A stretch of 64,000 nt of DNA from an uncultured Porphyromonadaceae bacterium (GCA_902461565.1 CABPYL010000004.1:1-64000), one strand, 5' to 3'. Positions 1-8,721 are shown, counted from the stretch's first letter. The notes: generated by a model not told the origin, from the sequence alone. Numbers and translations are program-made.

Positions 1-5
1 CATTA

Positions 6-13
6 CAAAGGTA
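6..13 (-). promoter_or_regulatory. Possible -7 element reading off the left edge
   Basis: Read on the minus strand this is TACCTTTG, a match to the Bacteroidota -7 consensus TAnnTTTG. It would drive a minus-strand gene lying left of the window. No clear -33 element was seen, and the AT-rich setting makes chance matches likely. Confidence 0.3.
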
Positions 14-501
14 CGTTTTCTATCTTATCCTCGTTTGCCGCTGCAAATCTAAGGTATCCTTTGGAGAACTAATAAAGGACGAAAGTTTAAAATAAGTGCC
101 ATATAATAAAGAGGAATAAATTAACTACAATAGACTATATGTAATTGTAATATAATGAGTAATGCCATATAATAGAGCTAAATTTTATCTTTGTTGTAAT
201 ATAAAAATGAATCTCAAAAAATACTTGTATTGCAATTTAACCTTAGAGCGTAAGAATTATATATCTTGGATGTAAATGGTAATAAATGGGATTGCATGTG
301 CAATCCCTAATTAGTATTACAATATTCTTTGAGCCTTGCTCGGGCTGTTAAGGTTATACTTTTGTTGCAAGCCTATTTTAAGCGTCATAGCAGCGTTTTC
401 CGCACTCAGATAGAGAAAGATACCGCATAGCCTTGAAAGCGGCTTAGAATGCTTGTAAATAATCCTCTGCGGCTTTTGCAATGGTTATCATAGAAAAGTC
501 G
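14..501. other. AT-rich intergenic stretch, no gene seen
   Basis: No convincing coding frame, RNA gene or repeat was found here. The base composition is clearly more AT-rich than the sialate and glutamate synthase genes to the right. This composition and the orphan gene that follows are compatible with the edge of a transferred segment, but no integrase or attachment site is visible. Confidence 0.5.
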
Positions 502-509
502 TAAATTTG
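502..509 (+). promoter_or_regulatory. -7 element for the orphan membrane protein gene
   Basis: TAAATTTG matches TAnnTTTG. A TTTG at 475-478 could be the -33 element, although the 23-base spacer is slightly long. The TTG inside this element would also serve as an in-frame start, but it lies upstream of the predicted transcription start (about 516), so the ATG at 534 is preferred. Confidence 0.5.
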
Positions 510-533
510 CATATTAATAAGCCGACTATATAT

Positions 534-1187
534 ATGTTACTAATTGAGAAACTATTAATTTCGCCTTTATTTTTATTAGGCGTTTTATTGCTTACAGTAT
601 TTGTAGGCTGGTTGCTCGCAATAAAGATATTTGCACCACGCGATAAATTTTGGCGCATAGCCAATTTATGTGGGTTGCTGTTTACTTGTTTAGGTATATT
701 TGGTGTCGTTAAAGATAGCCGACAGATATTCTATGAACGAGAATATTATAGGAACCAAATGCGAATAGAAGGTCAGTATAAATGGCGTTTATTGTCGAAT
801 TTGAACGAGGACTACTATTGTCAAGAGTTTATAGAAACTGAACATAGTCCTAAGAACCTTAATCTGATACAAGAAGATTATTTTACGACTTGTCAATGGA
901 TAAAAGATTATAAAGAATATTTATCTGAATGCTATTATAAGCAGAAACCAATTTCTATTGATTCAATCAATTATCCAGTATTACTTACTTCTGACCGAAT
1001 TTTAGAAAATTATTTCAGAGACATTCAGCTGACTATCTATGATTATAATAAAGATATTGCGGAATTAGAGGAATACGAACGCGGTCAGCAACCTAATACC
1101 TTTGAGTTGTTTTATATAATCTTTTCGCCATTATTTCTTGCTATCGGTTTGGGTTGGGAATTTGTTAAATTCCTTGCCAAACGATAA
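534..1187 (+). CDS. Hypothetical membrane protein with terminal membrane segments
   Basis: A 217-residue protein of no family I recognise. Two hydrophobic segments lie near the N-terminus (about residues 7-32 and 42-60). A polar, Tyr/Glu/Asp-rich middle of about 120 residues follows, and another hydrophobic segment lies close to the C-terminus (about 195-212). The middle region probably sits on one side of the membrane. The ATG start is chosen because a TTG nine codons upstream falls inside the -7 promoter element. The gene stands alone, is AT-rich compared with its right-hand neighbours, and may have been acquired. No function can be assigned. Confidence 0.6.
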   Translation: MLLIEKLLISPLFLLGVLLLTVFVGWLLAIKIFAPRDKFWRIANLCGLLFTCLGIFGVVKDSRQIFYEREYYRNQMRIEGQYKWRLLSNLNEDYYCQEFIETEHSPKNLNLIQEDYFTTCQWIKDYKEYLSECYYKQKPISIDSINYPVLLTSDRILENYFRDIQLTIYDYNKDIAELEEYERGQQPNTFELFYIIFSPLFLAIGLGWEFVKFLAKR

Positions 1188-1311
1188 TTTGCTCATAGTT
1201 GTCGGCCACTATATGTTGTCATAGAAAACTATGGCAAGCACCCCTATCTGCGCCCCTCCAATTTTGAGAATATTGGTAAAAGTGGTTATTCCAGCGTGTT
1301 ATTTTCGTAGT

Positions 1312-1350
1312 TTTAAGACTAAATAAGGGAGTGTTTAAGGCTAAATAAGG
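1312..1350 (+). repeat. Two 17-bp direct repeats, 22-bp period (candidate operator)
   Basis: TTTAAGACTAAATAAGG (1312-1328) and TTTAAGGCTAAATAAGG (1334-1350) differ at one base and start exactly 22 bp apart, about two helical turns. They lie just upstream of the -7 element at 1383-1390. Same-face direct repeats are typical operators, for example for LytTR-type regulators; the regulator itself is not in the window. Confidence 0.55.
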
Positions 1351-1382
1351 TTGTTTATGGTGATGTTGAATGAGAGCAGAGG

Positions 1383-1390
1383 TAATTTTG
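1383..1390 (+). promoter_or_regulatory. -7 element of the outer-membrane beta-barrel gene
   Basis: TAATTTTG, matching TAnnTTTG, lies 22 bases before the ATG at 1413. No well-spaced -33 TTTG is present. A weak -33 fits control by an activator bound to the direct repeats immediately upstream. Confidence 0.55.
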
Positions 1391-1412
1391 CGTCAGAACA
1401 AATAATACTGCA

Positions 1413-3449
1413 ATGAAAAAAACATTTCTTTTCATAACAATTCTGAATAGCTTAACAGCTTATGCCCAGACGGAATCACCCGATACAATCTCTGCTCGGC
1501 AACTAAATGAAGTGATTGTAAAAGGAGAGAAACCACAGGTTAGAGGCGAGGACGGAGTAATGATTGTTGATCTTCCTGCGATAGTTAAAGATAAACCGGT
1601 TACCAATATTCTTGAAGCGCTTGGTTATATGCCCGGCGTCACGAACAATAATGGTATGATATGGCTCACCGGAGCCTCTAATGTCACTATTATTCTCAAT
1701 GGTGAGTTGACCGAGATGCCGCTCCAGAATCTGTATCAGCTCCTTTATACCACGCCTGTAGACAGGCTGAAGAATGTAGAAATAATGTATTCTGCTCCGG
1801 CAAAGTATCATGTCAGTGGTGCTGTAATCAACGTGGTTCTGAAAACTCCGACGCCTCTCGATGGTTTGCAGGGACAGGTCAGAGCCGGATACAATCAGGC
1901 TCACTATGGTTCGTATGGCGGTGTACTTGCGGCCACATACGCTATAAAGGACTGGACTTTTGATTTAAATTATGGACTGACCCGTAGTAAATCGTGGAGC
2001 CGCGAGGAAACATGGTCAAATCATCTTTATGATGGTAAACGAACTATGATTGAGGATGATATGCGCCGCATTGGTCAGAACTGGAGCAATACCATATTTG
2101 CCTCCGCTTCATGGAAAACTCTCAAACTCACTTACAACGGTCAGATAATCTCCGATTCAAAGAGCCGGGCACTATCATCGGGTACGTTGGGTAACTATAC
2201 CAATGCCTACAAGATGCTATCGCCTGTAGGTTATCATAATGTGGCCCTGCGTTACACAGCGCCATTTGGAATGACTGTCGGCGGCAACTATACCCGCTAT
2301 TCCGAGAACCGTTCACAGTCATTGTTTAAGGGCTCCGATTATCTGCTTGGCTCGGAAAACCGTCAGAAGATAAACCGCTGGCATGTGTATATCGACCAGC
2401 AGCATCAGATTGGTAAATGGCAACTGAACTATGGCACGGAGTATCAGCACTCTAAAGACCACAGCTCACAGCATTACGGAATATCCGGCAATTCTGATTT
2501 CGATGATTGCCTCAATGAGGATGTAGCGAGTTTCTATGTCGGCACACAACGGTCGTTTGACTGGGGGCTATCGTTCAATGTGTCGGCAAAGGAAGAATAT
2601 TATCATAATAAATATCAGCATAACTGGAATTTCATTCCTCAACTCGGTGCGACATACTACAAGACACCGAAAAGCATATTCCAGCTTAATCTCAGCACCC
2701 AGCGTATCTATCCGTCATACTGGGAACTTCATGGCGGAACAAGTCATATTAACGATTATTCGACAGTAATAGGTAATCCGGAGCTACAGCCATATATTCA
2801 GTATGATGCGCAATTCAACTATATTCTAAGGCAGAAATATGTGGCGACTCTCTATTTCCAATACGGCGACAAAGCAACAGTGCAATTACCTTACCAGTCG
2901 CATGATGCACTTAATCTTATCTATCAGACCATCAACATGAACTATGAACGGGTTGTCGGACTTAATCTCTATGCTCCTTTTGGTGTCAGTTACATCTGGA
3001 ACGCTACCGCCACAGCAAATGTGATGAATCGGCGTGCGAAGGCCAAGCATTTCCATGATATAAGTTTTGACAACAGTAAATGGATTATCTATGGTTCGTT
3101 AAACAATTCTTTTAAGTTTGCCGAAAATTGTCCTGTTTCATTATCTGTCGATTTCAGTTATATATCACCATCACTCCAAGGAATAGCCGACCTTTCAAGT
3201 ATCTGGAAAGTTGATGCAGGCATTAAATGGCAATTCGGAAAGAGCCGCAGTTGCGAATTCGACCTTAAGGCAGATGATATATTCAATAAATGGTCGCCGA
3301 CAATGACTATTAATCATGCCGGCCAGGACTATCGTATGAAAGTAATGGATATGACCCGCAATATCAAGCTGACATTTATCTGGCGATTCAACGGATTTAA
3401 GCCCAAAGATGCTGATATTGATACATCGCGTTTCGGCACAGGCCGATAA
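1413..3449 (+). CDS. Outer membrane beta-barrel protein, TonB-receptor-like
   Basis: A 678-residue outer-membrane protein with a signal peptide at residues 1-18 (MKKTFLFITILNSLTAYA). A plug-like domain follows at about 30-135 (motifs LNEVIVKG, VTNILEALGYMPGV, VEIMYSAPAKYHVSGAVINVVLK), then a long beta-barrel rich in aromatic strands. The plug-to-barrel layout resembles the OMP_b-brl_3 family of Bacteroidota. It lacks both the N-terminal carboxypeptidase-like domain of SusC proteins and a neighbouring SusD gene. The substrate is unknown; import or surface assembly of an unidentified ligand is the family expectation. Transcription probably starts from the -7 element at 1383-1390 under control of the adjacent direct repeats. 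Confidence 0.8.
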   Translation: MKKTFLFITILNSLTAYAQTESPDTISARQLNEVIVKGEKPQVRGEDGVMIVDLPAIVKDKPVTNILEALGYMPGVTNNNGMIWLTGASNVTIILNGELTEMPLQNLYQLLYTTPVDRLKNVEIMYSAPAKYHVSGAVINVVLKTPTPLDGLQGQVRAGYNQAHYGSYGGVLAATYAIKDWTFDLNYGLTRSKSWSREETWSNHLYDGKRTMIEDDMRRIGQNWSNTIFASASWKTLKLTYNGQIISDSKSRALSSGTLGNYTNAYKMLSPVGYHNVALRYTAPFGMTVGGNYTRYSENRSQSLFKGSDYLLGSENRQKINRWHVYIDQQHQIGKWQLNYGTEYQHSKDHSSQHYGISGNSDFDDCLNEDVASFYVGTQRSFDWGLSFNVSAKEEYYHNKYQHNWNFIPQLGATYYKTPKSIFQLNLSTQRIYPSYWELHGGTSHINDYSTVIGNPELQPYIQYDAQFNYILRQKYVATLYFQYGDKATVQLPYQSHDALNLIYQTINMNYERVVGLNLYAPFGVSYIWNATATANVMNRRAKAKHFHDISFDNSKWIIYGSLNNSFKFAENCPVSLSVDFSYISPSLQGIADLSSIWKVDAGIKWQFGKSRSCEFDLKADDIFNKWSPTMTINHAGQDYRMKVMDMTRNIKLTFIWRFNGFKPKDADIDTSRFGTGR

Positions 3450-3476
3450 TGATTTCGAACACCGACGTTGCGGATA

Positions 3477-3507
3477 TTGCGATAATAAATATATATTCGT
3501 AACTTTG
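3477..3507 (+). promoter_or_regulatory. Promoter of the nonulosonate-type operon, nearly leaderless
   Basis: TTG at 3477-3479 and TAACTTTG at 3500-3507 are separated by 20 bases, a good Bacteroidota promoter. If the last G is position -7, transcription starts at about 3514, one base from the ATG at 3515, so the mRNA may be leaderless. Confidence 0.6.
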
Positions 3508-3514
3508 CGCTACT

Positions 3515-5134
3515 ATGGCAAATGCAGAAAAACCGACACTTCACAAAGCTTCCGGTGATGATTTCGAGGCTTATTATCGGCTGAAATGCGATCCCGAGGC
3601 CATAAAGTGGTCCGGATTTGCTTCGGCGCCGGATTATATGCGTCTGAAGGCTCATTTCAAGGCCCTTGTATGTTCTGATAAGCTCGTTTTTTTTCTGAAA
3701 GATAACGACCGGATTGTAGGATATTGTCAGATTTCTACAGACGGTTCTGTAGCCGAAGTAGACGGATACAGCGTCCTTTCCGACTATGCCGGTAAAGGTT
3801 ACGGCACACGCTTGTTAGCAATGGTTATAGACGAGTTACGAGCTTCGCCGTGCGGCCGAATCATTGCCAGGGTATCGGAGAGGAACCTTGCGTCGATTAA
3901 ATGTTTCTGCCGCAACGGATTTACTGTCGACGAAACCGTTGTACCGCAGCCGGTAGAGCTGAAAGCACTCGAGAGAACTGATAATTTCATCACCGTTTCG
4001 CGTGAAATCGGGCCGCGATACAAGGTTGCGGTAATTACTGCGGCGCGGTCGGAATACGGGTTGCTGCGCTGGCTCATCACCGACATGGAGCGCGACGCCG
4101 ATATAGATTGCGTTCTCATAGTCGCCGGGGCACATCTGTTGCCGGAACAGGGCATGACGGTGAATCAGATTATAGACGACGGCCATAAGATTGCGCACAA
4201 AGTAGATTTTTTGCTGTCGAATGAAAACGAAGTAGGCGTTGCAAAATCCAATGGACGGGCTGCTATTGCTTTCGCCGATGTCCTCGGCGAGGAGCGCCCC
4301 GATATTGTAGTTGTCCTCGGCGACAGATACGAACTGCTTGGTATCTGTTCTACGGCAATGTTGCTCGGAATTCCGATCGCGCATATTTCGGGAGGAGACG
4401 TTACAGAAGGCGCCATAGACAATCAGGTGCGAAACGCCGTTACCATGATGGCCGATATCCATTTCCCCGGCACGCAGGAATCAGCCGCCAACATTGCGCG
4501 TATGCGTGGTAGTACCGATTTCATCTATAACGTCGGAGAACCGGGACTTGACAGTTTTATACGTGAAAAACGGATGACCCGTGCAGAACTTGCCGAATCG
4601 CTGAATATCGATCCGGATAAAAAATGGATTCTCTGCACCCTGCATCCCGAGACGCGCCGCCCCATACCTTTTTCCCTCGAAATGGCTGATAATCTGATGG
4701 CAGCATTGAAAACCATGCCCGACGCTCAAGTGATTGTCAGCGCGGCCAATGTCGATGCCGGAGGCGAGGCTATGAACGATATTTACAAGGCTGCGGCTGC
4801 CGGGAACGATAATTTTATCTTCGTTCATTCGTTGGGACACAGGCGCTATCTTTCTTTTATGAACGAGGCATGGGCTGTAGTTGGTAATTCTTCCAGCGGT
4901 ATTGTGGAAGCTCCGTTCCTCGGTATTCCGGTTATAAATATCGGTTCGCGGCAGCAGGGACGACATATCTGTACCAATGTAGTAAATGCAGGCCCTTCTT
5001 ACGACGAGATTTGCAGGGCACTTGCAGCGATACCGCCTCAACGCCTCGAACCGGACTGTTATTTCGGCGACGGCCATACGTCGGCGCGGATTAAAGAACA
5101 TATAAAAGACTATTTGCGATGCTTCAGAAAGTGA
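3515..5134 (+). CDS. neuC: GNAT acetyltransferase fused to NeuC-type UDP-sugar 2-epimerase
   Basis: A 539-residue two-domain cytoplasmic enzyme. Residues 1-165 are a GNAT N-acyltransferase domain with the acyl-CoA loop motif YAGKGYGTRLL at 91-101. Residues 169-539 are a hydrolysing UDP-GlcNAc 2-epimerase of the NeuC family. Its supporting motifs are VAVITAARSEYGLLRWL, VVLGDRYELLG, HISGGDVTEGAIDNQ, LHPETRRP and GNSSSGIVEAPFLGIPVI. NeuC enzymes turn UDP-GlcNAc, or the diacetamido analogue in legionaminate synthesis, into the mannosamine-type sugar used by NeuB, which is encoded three genes downstream. The fused GNAT domain suggests acetylation of an amino sugar in the same pathway (inference). 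The gene heads a four-gene operon and overlaps the next gene by 16 bases. Confidence 0.88.
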   Translation: MANAEKPTLHKASGDDFEAYYRLKCDPEAIKWSGFASAPDYMRLKAHFKALVCSDKLVFFLKDNDRIVGYCQISTDGSVAEVDGYSVLSDYAGKGYGTRLLAMVIDELRASPCGRIIARVSERNLASIKCFCRNGFTVDETVVPQPVELKALERTDNFITVSREIGPRYKVAVITAARSEYGLLRWLITDMERDADIDCVLIVAGAHLLPEQGMTVNQIIDDGHKIAHKVDFLLSNENEVGVAKSNGRAAIAFADVLGEERPDIVVVLGDRYELLGICSTAMLLGIPIAHISGGDVTEGAIDNQVRNAVTMMADIHFPGTQESAANIARMRGSTDFIYNVGEPGLDSFIREKRMTRAELAESLNIDPDKKWILCTLHPETRRPIPFSLEMADNLMAALKTMPDAQVIVSAANVDAGGEAMNDIYKAAAAGNDNFIFVHSLGHRRYLSFMNEAWAVVGNSSSGIVEAPFLGIPVINIGSRQQGRHICTNVVNAGPSYDEICRALAAIPPQRLEPDCYFGDGHTSARIKEHIKDYLRCFRK

Positions 5135-6153
5135 TTGGCGGCGAAATGGAGATTGCCCACGATGCCCCTGTGCGATCCCTGCTGTCGCCGGAGGATATCG
5201 TCGGTCTCGGCACAGCGTATTCATCGGGCCGTAGTGCCTTGCTGGCAATTCTGCGGCACATCTCGGGCAGGGGAGTGCGCAGAGTGTTCCTGCCGGATTA
5301 TCTTTGCGCTTCGGTTGTCGAAACTGTCCGTTTTGCCGGTCTGGCCTATGCATTTTATAATCTCGACGCATCTTTGATGCCTGTCGCCGGTCTTGCGGAA
5401 CGTACTTCGGATTCTGATGCCGTTCTCCTTATCAATTATTTTGGCATGCAGGACCACTCCGCTACTGTGCGCCATTTGCGCAGTGCCGGCAATGCCGTGA
5501 TTATCGAGGATGATGTGCAGGCTTTCTACAGTTATCTGAATCCAAAGACCGACAATGCCGACTATCGCTTTACGAGCCTGCGCAAATGGTTCCCGGTGCC
5601 GGATGGCGGTCTCGCAATGGCATCTGATGGTATGCCACTCCCTACCTTTTCTCGCGAGAATCTTTTCTGGGTGTACAAGTACAGCGGTCGGTTGCTGAAG
5701 GCTGCCGGAAGTGGCAGTGATGATTCGCTGTTCCTTGATATTCTTCGTAAGGGCGAGCAGATGATAGACTGTGAAATCGAATGTACTGTTTCCGACTGTA
5801 CCGTTCGCCTCCTTGCCGGAGTGGATATGGCCGACGCCGCGCAAAAACGTCGTACAAATGCCGCTTTTCTTCTGGAAGGTATGCGGAATATCGGTATAAC
5901 TCCACTTTTACAGCGGTCAGGTGGCGATGTCCCGTTTTTCATTCCCGTTTGTCTTGCCAACCGCGACGAAGTACGCGCGAAAATGTTTGAGAACAACATA
6001 TTCTGCCCTGTACACTGGCCGCTTGAGGGTCTTCCTCTGCAAACAGGCGCACGCTTGGAGGCACATGAGCTGTCGTTGATTGCAGACCAGCGTTATAGCG
6101 AGACCGATATGGTCCGAATCCTTGAAATATTAAGTAAATACGCTCGTCAATGA
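5119..6153 (+). CDS. DegT/DnrJ-like PLP-dependent aminotransferase
   Basis: A 344-residue fold-type I PLP enzyme related to the DegT/DnrJ/EryC1 sugar aminotransferases, though divergent. SSGRSAL (35-41) is the expected phosphate-binding segment, IIEDDVQAF (128-136) carries the Asp that contacts the PLP ring, and SLRKWFPVPDGG (153-164) holds the likely Schiff-base Lys156. It probably aminates a keto-sugar in the nonulosonate-like pathway of this operon, but a non-sugar substrate cannot be excluded. The start overlaps the neuC end by 16 bases; an alternative ATG at 5146 lies just after that stop. The end overlaps the next gene by four bases (ATGA), so translation is probably coupled. Confidence 0.78.
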   Translation: MLQKVIGGEMEIAHDAPVRSLLSPEDIVGLGTAYSSGRSALLAILRHISGRGVRRVFLPDYLCASVVETVRFAGLAYAFYNLDASLMPVAGLAERTSDSDAVLLINYFGMQDHSATVRHLRSAGNAVIIEDDVQAFYSYLNPKTDNADYRFTSLRKWFPVPDGGLAMASDGMPLPTFSRENLFWVYKYSGRLLKAAGSGSDDSLFLDILRKGEQMIDCEIECTVSDCTVRLLAGVDMADAAQKRRTNAAFLLEGMRNIGITPLLQRSGGDVPFFIPVCLANRDEVRAKMFENNIFCPVHWPLEGLPLQTGARLEAHELSLIADQRYSETDMVRILEILSKYARQ

Positions 6154-7175
6154 TAACGGAGAAATGGAATAATTACCTGGATATGCTCGCTCCCTCGGAA
6201 AAAGACGTATATTTTACTGAGGAATATCATTCGCTCTATGCGACTGAAGCCGACACACCACGGGCATTTGTATATCGGCGTGGCGACAAAGTCTTGCTGT
6301 TCCCATTTCTTTCGAGGACAATAGCGATGGCCGACGGTACGGTAGTGAAGGATTTCGAGAGTGCGTACGGCTATGGTGGACCTATCTCCAACACTACGGA
6401 TTCAGTTTTCATCCTACGGGCAATGGAGGAAATGAGTACCGAGGCTGTTGCCGACGGGTATATCGCCGGTTTTGTGCGTTTCCATCCGCTGCTTGGCAAT
6501 TACAGGTTTGCCGGACCACTATGCACTCCGTTGTTCAACCGTCATACTGTCGCAATCAACCTTGTCGGCAGCGAAAATGATATATGGCTGAACGAGATTC
6601 ATACGCAGAACCGCAATGTTATCAGAAAAGGCGCAAAGTCCGGTCTGGTGTTTAACGCCGATTACTCTTTTAAGGCTCTTGACGATTTCAGATGTCTCTA
6701 CCGCGCAACTATGGATAAACTTTCGGCTAACGGATTTTATTATTTCGATAACAACTATTTTGAAAGATTCAGCACACTGCTGCCGCACAGTTTCATCGGT
6801 ACGGTATCGCATGAAGGAAAGGTTATAGCAGCAGCCATTTTCATGCACTCCGGTCCCTACGGGCATTATCATCTCTCGGGCAGCGATGTGGATTATCTGA
6901 AACTGTCGCCGAACAACTTCATGCTGTGGAATGCGGCGTTAGAGCTTAAGAAACACGGCGTCGGCATGTTCCATCTTGGCGGTGGTACCGATGGGTCGCC
7001 GGATAACTCGCTATTCCGTTTCAAGCAACGTTTTTCCAAGGAACTTATGGACTTCCATATAGGCAAGGTAATATTCAACAAGCCTGAATATGACCGCGTT
7101 TGCGCTATGTGGGCTGCCGATAATCCTGAAAAAGAGGCTTTATACGGGTCAAGATTGCTGAAATACAGATATTAA
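6150..7175 (+). CDS. FemAB/GNAT-fold acyltransferase-like protein
   Basis: A 341-residue cytoplasmic protein resembling the FemAB/BcsL-type double-GNAT fold. Visible features are NRNVIRKGAKSG at about 153-164, a C-terminal GNAT-like core (GKVIAAAIFMHSGPYGHYHLSG), and FHLGGGTDGSPDNSLFRFKQRFS near residues 275-295, a typical FemAB-family end. Such proteins transfer aminoacyl or acyl groups onto peptidoglycan precursors or surface sugars. Here it sits inside the nonulosonate-type operon, four-base-overlapped with the PLP enzyme and 18 bases before neuB, so it probably decorates the amino group of the sugar product (inference). Confidence 0.75.
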   Translation: MITEKWNNYLDMLAPSEKDVYFTEEYHSLYATEADTPRAFVYRRGDKVLLFPFLSRTIAMADGTVVKDFESAYGYGGPISNTTDSVFILRAMEEMSTEAVADGYIAGFVRFHPLLGNYRFAGPLCTPLFNRHTVAINLVGSENDIWLNEIHTQNRNVIRKGAKSGLVFNADYSFKALDDFRCLYRATMDKLSANGFYYFDNNYFERFSTLLPHSFIGTVSHEGKVIAAAIFMHSGPYGHYHLSGSDVDYLKLSPNNFMLWNAALELKKHGVGMFHLGGGTDGSPDNSLFRFKQRFSKELMDFHIGKVIFNKPEYDRVCAMWAADNPEKEALYGSRLLKYRY

Positions 7176-7193
7176 ACGATAAACAGCTCAAAA

Positions 7194-8204
7194 ATGAGGA
7201 CATATATAATTGCCGAGGCAGGCGTAAACCATAACGGAGATTTGCAGCTCGCGCTGCAGTTGTGCGATGCCGCCCGCGCTGCCGGTGTCGACGCCGTAAA
7301 GTTCCAGACGTGGAAAACTGAAAAGATTGTAAGCCGGGAGACTGCAACTGCCGACTATCAGGCCCGCAACACGGGCGATGCCGCACAAAGCCAGTTCGAC
7401 ATGCTCAAAAAATTAGAACTGCGGTACGAGGATTTCAGAGTGATACAGGAGCATTGCAAAAAAATAGGAATCCAGTTTATTTCGACTCCTGATGAGAGCG
7501 AAAGTCTGGCCTTCCTTGCCAATGACCTCAAACTGCCGCTTATAAAAATCGGCTCAGGTGAGGTTACCAATATCCCGTATCTTCGCGAGATAGCATCATA
7601 CCGGTTGCCCGTAATTTTGTCTACCGGTATGTCTACCCTTGCTCAGGTTGCAGTGGCATACGATACCCTTGTGCAGAACGGCGCCTCTGAGGTTACATTG
7701 CTGCATTGCACCACAAACTATCCGTGTCCCTACGAGGAGGTCAATCTACGGGCAATGCAGACGCTCAAGTCAGCTTTTAACTGCCCTGTGGGCTATTCCG
7801 ATCATACTTTGGGTATATCTGTGCCCGTCGCTGCAGTTGCTATGGGTGCCACAGTAATTGAAAAACATTTCACGCTTGACCGCAATATGCCAGGCCCCGA
7901 CCATAAGGCATCGCTTGATCCCGTTGAACTTGCCGCGATGGTAAAGGCTATACGTGAAGTGGAGGCTGCGCTGGGCGATGGTTTGAAGCGTCCGAACAAA
8001 TCGGAAGTCGAAATATCGAAAGTAGTACAGAAGTCTATTGTGGCTAAACGCCCCATCCGCAAAGGTGAGGTATTCTCAGCTGATAATCTAACCGTAAAGC
8101 GCACTGGCACAGGTCTTGGCGCTGTATACTGGGATATAGTCGCGGGCCTTGTGGCAGATGCCGATTATGCCGTGGACGAGCCAGTGCGTCTGCAGACATG
8201 GTAA
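7194..8204 (+). CDS. neuB: N-acetylneuraminate/legionaminate synthase-like NeuB
   Basis: A 336-residue enzyme that condenses phosphoenolpyruvate with an N-acetylmannosamine-type sugar to give a nine-carbon nonulosonic acid. The N-terminal TIM barrel (about 1-270) shows IAEAGVNHNGD, AVKFQTWKTE, IKIGSGEVTN, LHCTTNYPCP, GYSDHTLGI and IEKHFTLDRNMPGPDHKASL. A C-terminal SAF antifreeze-like domain (about 280-336) contains VAKRPIRKGEVFSADNLTVKR. Length and order are normal. Sequence alone does not separate sialic acid from legionaminic acid synthesis. It is the last gene of the operon and ends one base before the convergent gene on the other strand; no CMP-sugar synthetase follows. Confidence 0.92.
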   Translation: MRTYIIAEAGVNHNGDLQLALQLCDAARAAGVDAVKFQTWKTEKIVSRETATADYQARNTGDAAQSQFDMLKKLELRYEDFRVIQEHCKKIGIQFISTPDESESLAFLANDLKLPLIKIGSGEVTNIPYLREIASYRLPVILSTGMSTLAQVAVAYDTLVQNGASEVTLLHCTTNYPCPYEEVNLRAMQTLKSAFNCPVGYSDHTLGISVPVAAVAMGATVIEKHFTLDRNMPGPDHKASLDPVELAAMVKAIREVEAALGDGLKRPNKSEVEISKVVQKSIVAKRPIRKGEVFSADNLTVKRTGTGLGAVYWDIVAGLVADADYAVDEPVRLQTW

Positions 8205-8205
8205 T

Positions 8206-8583
8206 TCACTTTGTCGGCAGGAAGGTGAAGCATACAGCACCTACAAGACAGAGGAACGCCGCTATGTGGTTCCACTGCAGGCGCTGGCCCTGAAAGAGGA
8301 ACATGGCAACAATGGTGAATACCGTAAGCGTTATCACTTCCTGAATAATCTTTAGCTGGAACAGCGAGAACGGACCGCCGTTATCCTGGAAGCCGATTCG
8401 GTTTGCGGGAACCATAAAGCAGTACTCAAGCAACGCTATGCCCCATGAGAACAGTATCACGGCAAACAGCGGCCAATTGCGCGAGGTGCCGCTTGTCTGG
8501 AGTTTAAGATGACCGTACCACGCGAATGTCATGAATACGTTGGAGATTATCAGAAGGATAATAGTGGCTAATGCTGATTTCAT
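8206..8583 (-). CDS. DMT family small membrane protein (DUF486)
   Basis: A 125-residue protein with four predicted membrane helices (about 4-22, 39-57, 76-96 and 104-121). The FAWYGHLK segment and the FFCMV/FMVPANRIG-type loop resemble the DUF486 family. These proteins look like half-size drug/metabolite transporters, but no substrate is known. The gene is convergent with neuB (one-base gap) and is transcribed from a -7 element within a palindrome just upstream, leaving a leader of only about ten bases. Confidence 0.85.
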   Translation of the reverse strand: MKSALATIILLIISNVFMTFAWYGHLKLQTSGTSRNWPLFAVILFSWGIALLEYCFMVPANRIGFQDNGGPFSLFQLKIIQEVITLTVFTIVAMFLFQGQRLQWNHIAAFLCLVGAVCFTFLPTK

Positions 8584-8589
8584 AATCCG

Positions 8590-8607
8590 TAATTTTGCGC
8601 AAAATTA
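8590..8607. promoter_or_regulatory. 18-bp perfect palindrome holding two back-to-back -7 elements
   Basis: TAATTTTGCGCAAAATTA reads identically on both strands. The minus-strand TAATTTTG is correctly placed for the DUF486 gene (start at 8583). The plus-strand copy points toward the lipoprotein gene at 8784. It may be a divergent promoter or an operator for a dimeric repressor that covers the promoter. Confidence 0.5.
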
Positions 8608-8713
8608 GCTCTTTTTCTCCAAATCCGGTCTACTTCGTTTCAAATTTAGAAATGTATTATTGGTGGTGTTATTATTTTTTGTCGATTATGGCCTTGCACA
8701 CATTTATTTTGTG

Positions 8714-8721
8714 TAAATTTG
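8714..8721 (+). promoter_or_regulatory. -7 element of the lipoprotein gene
   Basis: TAAATTTG with a TTG at 8694-8696, spacer 17 bases. It predicts a leader of about 56 bases before the ATG at 8784. Confidence 0.5.

Noticed and set aside
1220..1233. Short hairpin CATAGAAAACTATG after the orphan membrane gene
   Set aside because: The stem is only five base pairs, AT-rich, and has no T-run, so it is not a credible terminator.
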